Below, one piece after another: positions 1 through 6,330 of a DNA stretch of 15,794 bases. This DNA is from Verrucomicrobiota bacterium (GTDB taxonomy: Bacteria > Verrucomicrobiota > Verrucomicrobiia > Limisphaerales > UBA9464). The stretch spans positions 1 through 15,794 of the forward strand of contig JANXMD010000620.1 in NCBI GenBank assembly GCA_025354845.1, written 5' to 3'. A program made the position numbers and the translations under genes. Position 1 is the stretch's first letter. Each line of letters begins with the position of its first letter. The notes beneath the pieces were generated by a model, which did not search any database, was not told where the DNA came from, and saw only the letters and a list, made by a program, of their open reading frames with translations.

Positions 1-259
1 CGTGCCGGTGGTGGCAAGCGATGTGGGTGGAATGGCCAGTCACCTTCGGGATCGTGCCTGGATGGTTCCGCGGCGGAACCCCGAGGCGATGTCGCGGGCG
101 TTTTTCTCCATTCATCAGTCGCCGGTGGAATCCGCGGCCAAGGCGCTCCGTCAACGCGACTGGATCGAGTCCACCTACAGTCGCGACATCGCGTTCAAAA
201 ACTGGCGCGACCTCTTCGCCGAGGTGGCCGCCGAGCGGAGCAGGCCAGGGAAGCGGTGA
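1..259 (+). CDS. GT4-family glycosyltransferase, C-terminal fragment (5' end outside window)
   Basis: The reading frame is open from the left edge to the TGA at 257-259, so this is the last ~85 residues of a longer protein. A GTG at position 2 could be read as a start, but the fragment opens in the middle of a domain. The stretch PVVASDVGG, followed by a short loop and a 'MVPRRNPEAM' segment, matches the end of the nucleotide-sugar-binding Rossmann domain in GT4 enzymes, which normally read PVVAsdvGG...G.lvp..dp.al. The family transfers a sugar from an NDP-sugar onto a growing glycan at the cytoplasmic face of the membrane. The gene converges on the polymerase gene that ends at 284, with a 24-bp gap and no clear terminator. 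Together with the glycosyltransferase at 1846-3093 it supports a polysaccharide locus extending left of the window. Donor and acceptor cannot be read from this fragment. Confidence 0.75.
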   Translation, partial: VPVVASDVGGMASHLRDRAWMVPRRNPEAMSRAFFSIHQSPVESAAKALRQRDWIESTYSRDIAFKNWRDLFAEVAAERSRPGKR

Positions 260-283
260 CTTCGAGGCGTTCGGCGACGACGC

Positions 284-1825
284 TCAGCGACGGTAGAGGA
301 ACCGTTTGGTGGAGGTGGACGCCGGCCGGTTGGAAAATCGGGATTTAGCGCTCTCGGGTTTTGGCATTTCAAGGCGCTGCGGGCCGGCTTCGGATGCCGG
401 CGTGAACAGCAGTCGCTGGCGGGGCGGCTGGATGAACGACACGAACATGTCGCTGAAGCGCGCCTGACCCGGGGCGGCTGCCTCGAGCTTCCGATACTCC
501 TGCGTCAGCTTCTCAAGGGCGCCGAGAAAGAACCAAAACAGGGGGCCGGATGGAATCGCCAGAAAGGGCGAACCGGTGAACACGATGGAGAGTGCGATGA
601 GAAACATCGCACCGGCCGGGACACCAATGACTGAAAGCGGCGTATCGCGCAACTTGGACATGTTGCGGATGGCGTCGGAAGCGCCCGACAGCATGAGGTA
701 GGCGTAGACGATCAACCCCAGGAGCCCCATGTCCACGACCAGGCGGCCCACCTCGCCATCAATGCCGCGGAAGTCGAACCACGCAAACATGCGCACCAGC
801 ACGAACGGAATTCCGTTGCCGCTCCGGCCCACGCCACCTCCCAAGGGGTAGTCCATGATGGAGCTCATCGAGGGGGACAGAACGATGAAGATACGGCCCC
901 AGATCACGGAGGGATCCAACAGCGTTAGGAACCGGTCCATGGAGTCGCCGCCGGTCTTTTCCTGACCGAAGGTGAATGCCGCGATGATCATCGCGGGGAC
1001 GACCAGGTAGGTCATGATGTTTCGCCGGTACCACGAGGTGTAGATAAGGCCGGAAGCCATCATCATCAGCGAGGTCCGTGAGCCGCTCAGGATGATGCCG
1101 TATGCCATCGGGAGTGCGAGCGCGAGCAGGACGATGCGTTCCTTCCACGAATTGCCGGCGACCGAGAAGCGGGCGACGGCAAACATGATGGTGTAGGCCA
1201 TCACTCCGCCAAACGCCGCCGCGCTCACGAAGGTGGAGAACACGCGCAGCCGCGCTTCACCCTTGGCATTGCCGTAAAAGGTATTGAAGAAACGCTGCGC
1301 GAACTCGGGATCCGTCTCCATACGGTGACGGATATCCTCCGGCGTCTGGAAGAGCCCGTAGACTGCCGTGATGGCCCCGAGGATGATCAGCAGCCAGAAG
1401 TAGCCTTCGATCTGCCGGATGGAATTGGTGATGTGGAATCCGAGCAGAAAAATGATCGGGGCAAAGATCCACGCACGGAGCGCTGAGAGACCCACCAACA
1501 TGGGCACCCCGAAGGGCAGGACGAGGTAGATCACGCTGATGGCGACGAACGAACCGAGGGCCCGGCCGAGGCGGCAGTCTGGAAACCAGGTCTGCATCCG
1601 GGGGAGCCGGGAGATGGTGACCACCAGCGAGAGGATCAGCGGAATGTCGAAGGCGAAGGTGATGATCCAGTGACGAATCTCGTTCTTCAGCCACCCGTGG
1701 AAGAATCCGATGACAATCGCGACGACCAGCAGGAAGTGGCCGAGCCGATTGTTGGAATAGAGCGCCAGGAATCCGCGAATCCGCCCGCCCGACTTCCCCG
1801 AAGGGTTCGGCTTGGCTGGAGACAT
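284..1825 (-). CDS. O-antigen ligase/polymerase (Wzy-like) polytopic membrane protein
   Basis: Starting at the ATG at 1825 gives 513 residues. The frame stays open upstream, but the extension would overlap the preceding glycosyltransferase by nearly 200 bp and has a basic, non-membrane composition, so I use 1825. About ten or more hydrophobic segments lie between residues 29 and 436, with a larger loop near 285-365. The LSGSRTS motif at 246-252 is typical of the O-antigen ligase/Wzy_C superfamily, in which a GSR/GxR segment precedes a transmembrane helix. Such inner-membrane enzymes join lipid-linked oligosaccharides into polymer or transfer the polymer to an acceptor. A soluble tail of ~75 residues (440-513), rich in Arg, Lys, Pro and Ser, follows the last helix. 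The gene begins 20 bp after the glycosyltransferase stop, so the two are probably co-transcribed. A GGAG lies 13 bases before the ATG, far for a ribosome site. Polymerase versus ligase cannot be decided from sequence alone. Confidence 0.8.
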   Translation of the reverse strand: MSPAKPNPSGKSGGRIRGFLALYSNNRLGHFLLVVAIVIGFFHGWLKNEIRHWIITFAFDIPLILSLVVTISRLPRMQTWFPDCRLGRALGSFVAISVIYLVLPFGVPMLVGLSALRAWIFAPIIFLLGFHITNSIRQIEGYFWLLIILGAITAVYGLFQTPEDIRHRMETDPEFAQRFFNTFYGNAKGEARLRVFSTFVSAAAFGGVMAYTIMFAVARFSVAGNSWKERIVLLALALPMAYGIILSGSRTSLMMMASGLIYTSWYRRNIMTYLVVPAMIIAAFTFGQEKTGGDSMDRFLTLLDPSVIWGRIFIVLSPSMSSIMDYPLGGGVGRSGNGIPFVLVRMFAWFDFRGIDGEVGRLVVDMGLLGLIVYAYLMLSGASDAIRNMSKLRDTPLSVIGVPAGAMFLIALSIVFTGSPFLAIPSGPLFWFFLGALEKLTQEYRKLEAAAPGQARFSDMFVSFIQPPRQRLLFTPASEAGPQRLEMPKPESAKSRFSNRPASTSTKRFLYRR

Positions 1826-1845
1826 CGAGTTCGTTTCGCTCCGCT

Positions 1846-3093
1846 TCAAGGTGTCAATGGTTCGTTCAGGAGGTTTTGGTAAACGGTCGCGGTTCGTTCG
1901 GCGTGGATTCGCGAGTCGAACAGGGACATGGCGCGCTGGCGTGCCGCCTGGCCGAGGGTGGCGAGTCCAGGGCCCGCGAGCAATGCCGCGTTGATCGCCT
2001 GGGCCAGTGCGGGCACGTCGCCCACCGGGACGAGCCATCCCGTACGCCCCGCTTCGATGATTGCGGCGGGGCCGACCGCCGCAAAGGCGATCACCGGAAT
2101 CCCCAACGCCTGCGCTTCCGCCACGGTCAGCCCGAAGTCCTCATCGTGGGCGGGGTGGATGACCAACTCACTCGAGGCGAGAAAGGCGGCGAACTCATCG
2201 TCAGAAACGTAACCGGTAAAGGTCACCCGGTCGGTCAATCCCAAAGCCGAGGCCTGGGCTTCCAATTCGCGCCGGAGACCCGATTCCTGATGGAACAGGC
2301 TTCCGCCAAGGATCACTCCGTGGACCCCTGACTCGGGGGGGATTCGTGCGAGGGCTTCCAGAAACTCCGGATGCCCCTTGTACCGCTGAAGACGGGCGCC
2401 GACGGTCAGCCAGCGGCGTCCGCCGGGAATGCGGTGACGCCGCTCCAGTTCGGCGCGCGGAATGCTTGCGGCAAGTGCCTCCAGATGGCGCGTGTTGACG
2501 CCCGGCCAGATCATGGTGGTCGGGAATCCCATCCCGCGAAATGCCGCGTCGGTGCGCGGACAGTTGGTGAGCACGTGCCCCGTGGGGATCTTGACGATCG
2601 CCCGCGTGGACCAGGAGGGACGTTCGACCGTGTGAGTCGTCCAGGCCTCGGGTACTCTGGACAAGCGGGCCGCCAGGCCCCCGTAAACGTGGGCTCTGAA
2701 TCCATTGCTGTGGAGGAGGCGCAGGCCCTCCGCTCGGACCAGACGCCGGATTTCCAGAATCGCGGACATCACGCGATGCACCTGCCGCATGCGGTGTTCT
2801 TCCAGCACGTGAACCCGTACGCCGATTTCCTTGAGAAGCGCTTCCAGCGGTCCGGGGCGGAGTTGGATGACGTGCGGCGTGAATTGCTTTCGATCGAGCT
2901 CACGCAGACATTCAATCATCAGCGACTCGGCCCCGCCGCGTTCTCCGACGCACGAAATCCAGGCAATCGGAACCGGTTGGATGGATGGACTCTGGGAATC
3001 GTTCACGGGCGCGGGATCTCGCGACGGCAGATTAGCCACCGGATCGACAACGTCCAACCGGATCCCGAGGGGATTCATCGATGCCACTGCCAT
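1846..3093 (-). CDS. GT4-family glycosyltransferase (glycogen synthase/WaaG type fold)
   Basis: From the ATG at 3093 the protein has 415 residues, usual for GT4. The N-terminal Rossmann domain shows an ERGGAES loop (51-57), the GGAE motif common in polysaccharide GT4 enzymes. The C-terminal domain carries VGARLQRYKG (231-240), FTGYVSDDE (292-300) and the hallmark E-x7-E pair at 318 and 326 (EDFGLTVAE), where the nucleotide-sugar is bound. The retaining cytoplasmic enzyme would add one sugar to a lipid-linked or nascent glycan. The start is uncertain: the frame continues past 3093 into the divergent methyltransferase gene, and an ATG at 3078 and a GTG at 3006 are alternatives. The first ~40 residues look unstructured, and the fold only begins at PIAWIS (42-47), so a shorter product is possible. 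The gene is followed after 20 bp by the polymerase and diverges from the FkbM gene. No clear Shine-Dalgarno sequence is seen. Confidence 0.88.
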   Translation of the reverse strand: MAVASMNPLGIRLDVVDPVANLPSRDPAPVNDSQSPSIQPVPIAWISCVGERGGAESLMIECLRELDRKQFTPHVIQLRPGPLEALLKEIGVRVHVLEEHRMRQVHRVMSAILEIRRLVRAEGLRLLHSNGFRAHVYGGLAARLSRVPEAWTTHTVERPSWSTRAIVKIPTGHVLTNCPRTDAAFRGMGFPTTMIWPGVNTRHLEALAASIPRAELERRHRIPGGRRWLTVGARLQRYKGHPEFLEALARIPPESGVHGVILGGSLFHQESGLRRELEAQASALGLTDRVTFTGYVSDDEFAAFLASSELVIHPAHDEDFGLTVAEAQALGIPVIAFAAVGPAAIIEAGRTGWLVPVGDVPALAQAINAALLAGPGLATLGQAARQRAMSLFDSRIHAERTATVYQNLLNEPLTP

Positions 3094-3159
3094 TCCCCCC
3101 AGGGGTCTTGTCGATTGACACCATTGCATCCCACTTAAAGAGTCGCGCTGCGACCCGCA
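3094..3159. promoter_or_regulatory. divergent intergenic region, glycosyltransferase / FkbM methyltransferase
   Basis: These 66 bases separate the two divergent start codons and should carry promoters for both directions. On the plus strand a perfect TTGACA lies at 3115-3120, and an AT-rich TAAAGA follows at 3136-3141 after only 15 bases, so the -10 is weak. No convincing promoter is seen toward the glycosyltransferase. If that gene starts further in, at 3078 or 3006, the region is longer. Confidence 0.35.
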
Positions 3160-4092
3160 ATGATACCCGTGCCCCGTCCGTTTGAGGCGCCACTGCGCGT
3201 CGCGCATCCCGTGCTCAAACCCGAATACCTCTTCCAACCCGCGCAGATCTTTCGGCGTCTTGCCCGGCGTGGAGCCCTGCCTCTCGAGGTCCGGGTGCCA
3301 ACCCCGTGGGGGCTTCCGATGCGGGTGAATCCCTCGGAGACCGTGGGGCACGCGCTGTGGCATCTCGGGGTCTATGATCTTATCGCGAGCGAAGTGGCAT
3401 GGCGCCTTCTTCAACCCGGTGAGACCGCGGTAGACGTTGGCGCCAATGTGGGTGTGATGAGTGGACTTCTGGCTCGGCGATCCGGTGCAGGGGGGCGCGT
3501 CACTGGATTTGAGCCGCATCCGAAGGTGTTTGCCGCCCTGCAGTCGAATGTGGACGGCTGGAAGGGCACCGGACTTCCATTGGCTGAAATTTGCATCGAG
3601 CGCCTGGCCCTCAGTGCCTCGGCCGGGGAGGCCACGCTTTCGGAGCCAGAGTCCTTTTCCAACAACCAGGGCCTGGCCAGCCTGGAATCACCGAACGACT
3701 CAGGAGCGCGGGTAAACCAGTTTCAGGTGCGCACCGCCACCCTCGATTCTCTGTTCCCGGGGACGATTCATCTGCTCAAGGTGGACGTGGAGGGCCACGA
3801 GGCTCAGGTGTTCGCCGGCGCACAAGCCTCGCTCCGGGCCGGCCGGATCCGCGACATTCTGTTTGAAGATCACCTTCAGTATCCGTCTGCCTCGGCCAAC
3901 TTGTTGAAGGCGGCGGGATACACGCTCTTCTTCCTGAATCGAACCCTCTGGGGACCAGTGCTCGCACCACCGGAAGCCGGTGGGACTTTGCCGCCTTGGC
4001 TGCCGCCGAACTGGCTGGCCACGCGGGATCCTGAACGGGCAATTGCTGCCTGCAGTCCCCGAGGTTGGCGGGTTCTTTCGGCGCGCGCTTAA
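3160..4092 (+). CDS. FkbM-family SAM-dependent methyltransferase
   Basis: The protein has 310 residues and starts at the ATG at 3160. Motif I of the class I methyltransferase fold is VDVGANVG (91-98), followed by the FEPHP strand (117-121) that holds the acidic residue for the SAM ribose, and KVDVEGHE (207-214), the signature near the C-terminal end of the FkbM domain. FkbM proteins methylate hydroxyl oxygens of small molecules and of sugars; next to glycosyltransferases they usually decorate polysaccharide. The N-terminal ~80 residues resemble the usual leader with a '...VGHALWHLGVYD' segment before the domain. The last ~50 residues (Pro-rich around 265-285) are variable. The gene diverges from the glycosyltransferase-polymerase pair, and its stop overlaps the stop of the opposing STAS gene by 3 bp. 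No Shine-Dalgarno motif precedes the ATG. Role in glycan methylation is inferred from context. Confidence 0.88.
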   Translation: MIPVPRPFEAPLRVAHPVLKPEYLFQPAQIFRRLARRGALPLEVRVPTPWGLPMRVNPSETVGHALWHLGVYDLIASEVAWRLLQPGETAVDVGANVGVMSGLLARRSGAGGRVTGFEPHPKVFAALQSNVDGWKGTGLPLAEICIERLALSASAGEATLSEPESFSNNQGLASLESPNDSGARVNQFQVRTATLDSLFPGTIHLLKVDVEGHEAQVFAGAQASLRAGRIRDILFEDHLQYPSASANLLKAAGYTLFFLNRTLWGPVLAPPEAGGTLPPWLPPNWLATRDPERAIAACSPRGWRVLSARA

Positions 4093-4601
4093 CGGTTGCC
4101 CACGGGTTCCTGGAGCTGCTGCTCGAGGATTTCGGTGACCGCCTTGAACTTCGCCGCGTTTTCCGGCTTGAGTGCCATCAGAAAACGGTGCGCCTCCAAG
4201 CAGCAACTGGCCATCTCGTCCTTCGAGTGGCCGCCCACGCTCACGGATTCCGTGCCCTCCCCCTCCGATACCTTCGCCGCATCCAGGGGAAGCGAATCGA
4301 GCACCGTCACCAACGGGAGGACTCCAAGATTGTCCAGGAGGTCCAAAACGCGGGAATTGGCGCCGTGGATCGAAAACTTCAAGGGGTCGACGGCCAGGGC
4401 TGCCAGCACTCCGGAGAACGTGCTGTCCATCAGGAGGCAGCGGCTGAGATCCAGTCCGTAGCAGGTGATGCCCCGGTCGCGGAGGCGCGTGATCAATAGC
4501 TTGAAATCACGGGATCCTTCCGCGGCGGCGCGCCCGGAAATCCGCACGAAGGCGGTTGGCGCGTTCACCCAAACCTCGATCTGACATCCCGGCAGCGGCA
4601 T
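4089..4601 (-). CDS. STAS-domain protein (anti-sigma-factor antagonist-like)
   Basis: The 170-residue protein starts at the ATG at 4601. Residues ~7-105 form a STAS domain: the strand FVRISGR (18-24), then DLSRCLLMDSTFSGVL (51-66), which matches the DLS...MDSxxxGvL segment of SpoIIAA and RsbV. Ser60 sits where those proteins are phosphorylated by an anti-sigma kinase, so the switch residue is kept. Residues ~105-128 form a Ser/Gly/Glu-rich linker, and 130-165 are a predicted helical tail absent from minimal ~110-residue antagonists. No kinase or phosphatase partner is encoded nearby. The gene lies 97 bp after the Lrp-like gene on the same strand and may be the last gene of the run. A role in partner-switching regulation follows from the family; the partner is unknown. 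STAS domains also occur in transporters and sensors, but no membrane segment is present here. Confidence 0.75.
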   Translation of the reverse strand: MPLPGCQIEVWVNAPTAFVRISGRAAAEGSRDFKLLITRLRDRGITCYGLDLSRCLLMDSTFSGVLAALAVDPLKFSIHGANSRVLDLLDNLGVLPLVTVLDSLPLDAAKVSEGEGTESVSVGGHSKDEMASCCLEAHRFLMALKPENAAKFKAVTEILEQQLQEPVGNR

Positions 4602-4698
4602 GGATAAAAACTCAGGCTCGGCGGTTCCGACGTCAAGTGATCACCCGACCTGTGAGCCTGTCTGGAAATTGGGAAGGGTCCTGCGGCGAGGAAAAGGC
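4602..4698. promoter_or_regulatory. intergenic region with nested inverted repeats, upstream of the STAS gene
   Basis: This 97-bp gap holds a perfect 7-bp inverted repeat, CAGGCTC at 4613-4619 and GAGCCTG at 4654-4660. The 8-bp palindrome GTGATCAC (4637-4644) lies in the middle of the enclosed segment. It could be a weak hairpin after the Lrp-like gene or a protein-binding site. No T-run follows on the minus strand, so a classical intrinsic terminator is not supported. A TTGACG on the minus strand (4631-4636) could be a -35 element for the STAS gene, but no matching -10 is seen. Confidence 0.3.
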
Positions 4699-5178
4699 TT
4701 ATGGCGCCACCGACAGGCGTTCGTCCTCGGCTTGGCGCTGCATCAGCACGCCCTGCTCCTTGTAGGCCCGCAGCACAAAGTGGGTCGCGGTGGAGAGCAC
4801 GCCTTGGAGGGTGGCGAGTTTCTCCGAGACGAAGGAGGCTACCTCGCGGAGGTTGGCGCCCTCGACCTCGACCAGCAGGTCGAAACCGCCCGACATCAGG
4901 TGGCAGGAGCGCACTTCGGAATACTTCGCGATGCGCTCGGCCAACTTGTCGAAACCGCCACCGCGCTCAGGAGTGATACGCACTTCGATCACCGCCCGGA
5001 CGACATCGCGTTGGATGGCGTCCTCATTGAGGATGGCGCGGTAGCCAAGAATTTCTCGTGTCGACTCCAGAATTTGCAGGCGCGTGCGGACGTCGGACTC
5101 GGTTGTACCGAGCATGGCCGCCATCTCCGCCGGGGAGTGGGAGGCCTGGGTCGAAAGAAGCTTGAGCAGCGGATCCAT
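4699..5178 (-). CDS. Lrp/AsnC-family transcriptional regulator
   Basis: The protein has 159 residues, the usual size for Lrp/AsnC. Residues ~3-48 form a winged helix-turn-helix: SPAEMAAMLGTTESDVRTRL (15-34) is the HTH and LGYRAILNEDA (44-54) the wing. Residues ~62-138 form the RAM effector/oligomerisation domain, with VIEVRI (63-68), the conserved CHLMSGGFDLLVEVEG segment (92-107) and STATHFVLRAYK (129-140). Members bind DNA as dimers to octamers and usually respond to amino acids. No amino-acid gene is adjacent; dus lies 57 bp upstream and the STAS gene 97 bp downstream, so the ligand and targets cannot be told from context. Distant trpD is in the same directional run, but I would not link them on that alone. 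The palindromes in the downstream gap are possible, unproven binding sites. Confidence 0.88.
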   Translation of the reverse strand: MDPLLKLLSTQASHSPAEMAAMLGTTESDVRTRLQILESTREILGYRAILNEDAIQRDVVRAVIEVRITPERGGGFDKLAERIAKYSEVRSCHLMSGGFDLLVEVEGANLREVASFVSEKLATLQGVLSTATHFVLRAYKEQGVLMQRQAEDERLSVAP

Positions 5179-5235
5179 GAGGTGGGATTGAAGGCGGGCC
5201 GGCCAGTCGGCGGAAGGGAATTCTGCGGGCCTGAA

Positions 5236-6330
5236 TCAGGCGTGATGCCCCGCAGGCGCCGGATCGGGCGGTGGCAAAAGCGGCATGCGCTCGTCGTGAT
5301 CCAGGAAGTCGCGACAAACCCGGAAGAATTCATCGCGGGTCTGCGAACGCCGAATCCGGTGCAGGAATCCCCCAGGACCCGTCGACGCCACGCCGTGCGG
5401 CGGAATACCCGCGCCCACGAAGTTCATGTACTTTTTCATCTTCTCCACTTGAAGCCTCTCGCACGAATCGGTCGGCGCCGTGACTTCGTACAGGGCCTCG
5501 ACGTAGCGCAGGACGTCCCGCCCCGACGGCAATTGAACCGCCCGCCCGTCGAGGTGATCGCGAATCTGGGAGAAGATCCACGGATTCCGCACGCAACCGC
5601 GGCCGATCATGAGTCCGCGTGCCGTGGTACGTCGCAGGATTTCGGCCGCACGTTCCGCGGAGTGAACGTTCCCGTTCGCCAGCACCGGCATTCGCAGACG
5701 TCGCGCGGCGCGTTCGATGAACCCGTAGTGCACCTCAGTTCGGTACATCTCCGCCACGGTGCGGCCATGCACGGTCACCAAATCCGGCCGATTCCGATCG
5801 AGAATCTCCAGCAACTGGTCGAAGCCGTCGGTGGAATCGAAGCCGATCCGCGTCTTGACGGTGAAGGCGATTCCCGGTCGGTCGATGGCAGTGCGCAGCG
5901 CCTGCAGGATGGCATCCACCCGGTGTAGTTCACGCAGCAATCCGCCCCCGGCACATTTTCGATACACCACCGGTGCCGGGCAACCGAGATTCAGATCCAC
6001 GGCCGCGATGGGGTGGTGCTGCAGTTCCTTGGCAGCCCGCACGAGCGCCGGAATGTCGTTTCCGATCAACTGCGCCACGGCCGGGCGTCCCGTGGGATTC
6101 TGGTGCAGGCACTCCAGGATGGGGCGTTCCAGCGTGCTGGTGGCATGCACTCGGAAGTACTCGGTCCAGTAGATGTCCGGTCCCCCGTAGCCGGCCATCA
6201 GCCGCCAGAAGGGAAGATCCGTGACGTCCTGCATCGGGGCCAGCGCAAGCACCGGCGTGCCGCGGGTGAAGAGCTGTCCCAACGCACCCAGTGACGTTGC
6301 CGGTGCGATTTCTGAAATCGGGACGGCCAT
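5236..6330 (-). CDS. dus: tRNA-dihydrouridine synthase (Dus)
   Basis: The ATG at 6330 gives 364 residues. Its final A is the A of the helicase TGA stop (TGATG), so translation is probably coupled. A longer open frame reaching 6453 lies wholly inside the helicase gene and is rejected. Dus enzymes use FMN and NADPH to reduce specific uridines in tRNA. The FMN-binding TIM barrel begins with LAPMQDVTD (30-38), followed by LNLGCP (113-118), where Cys117 is the family's active-site cysteine, then KTRIG (159-163), VHGR (187-190), ANGNV (218-222) and MIGRG (241-245), the last being the phosphate-binding strand. Residues ~270-345 form the helical C-terminal domain that grips tRNA, and the last ~15 residues are Pro-rich. 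The subfamily (which uridine is modified) is not assigned. Pairing with a helicase is not functionally obvious. Confidence 0.92.
   Translation of the reverse strand: MAVPISEIAPATSLGALGQLFTRGTPVLALAPMQDVTDLPFWRLMAGYGGPDIYWTEYFRVHATSTLERPILECLHQNPTGRPAVAQLIGNDIPALVRAAKELQHHPIAAVDLNLGCPAPVVYRKCAGGGLLRELHRVDAILQALRTAIDRPGIAFTVKTRIGFDSTDGFDQLLEILDRNRPDLVTVHGRTVAEMYRTEVHYGFIERAARRLRMPVLANGNVHSAERAAEILRRTTARGLMIGRGCVRNPWIFSQIRDHLDGRAVQLPSGRDVLRYVEALYEVTAPTDSCERLQVEKMKKYMNFVGAGIPPHGVASTGPGGFLHRIRRSQTRDEFFRVCRDFLDHDERMPLLPPPDPAPAGHHA

Noticed and set aside
1826..2038. N-terminal extension of the polymerase by 71 codons
   Set aside because: It overlaps the end of the glycosyltransferase gene and is highly basic and non-hydrophobic, unlike the start of a polytopic membrane protein.
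3094..3519. N-terminal extension of the glycosyltransferase by 142 codons
   Set aside because: It would overlap the FkbM start region head-on, and the translated extension has no GT4 features.
4600..5928. 442-codon open frame on the plus strand
   Set aside because: It lies antisense across the Lrp and dus genes, which have clear family motifs; its translation is Arg/His/Gly-rich without domain signs, as expected of a GC-rich shadow frame.
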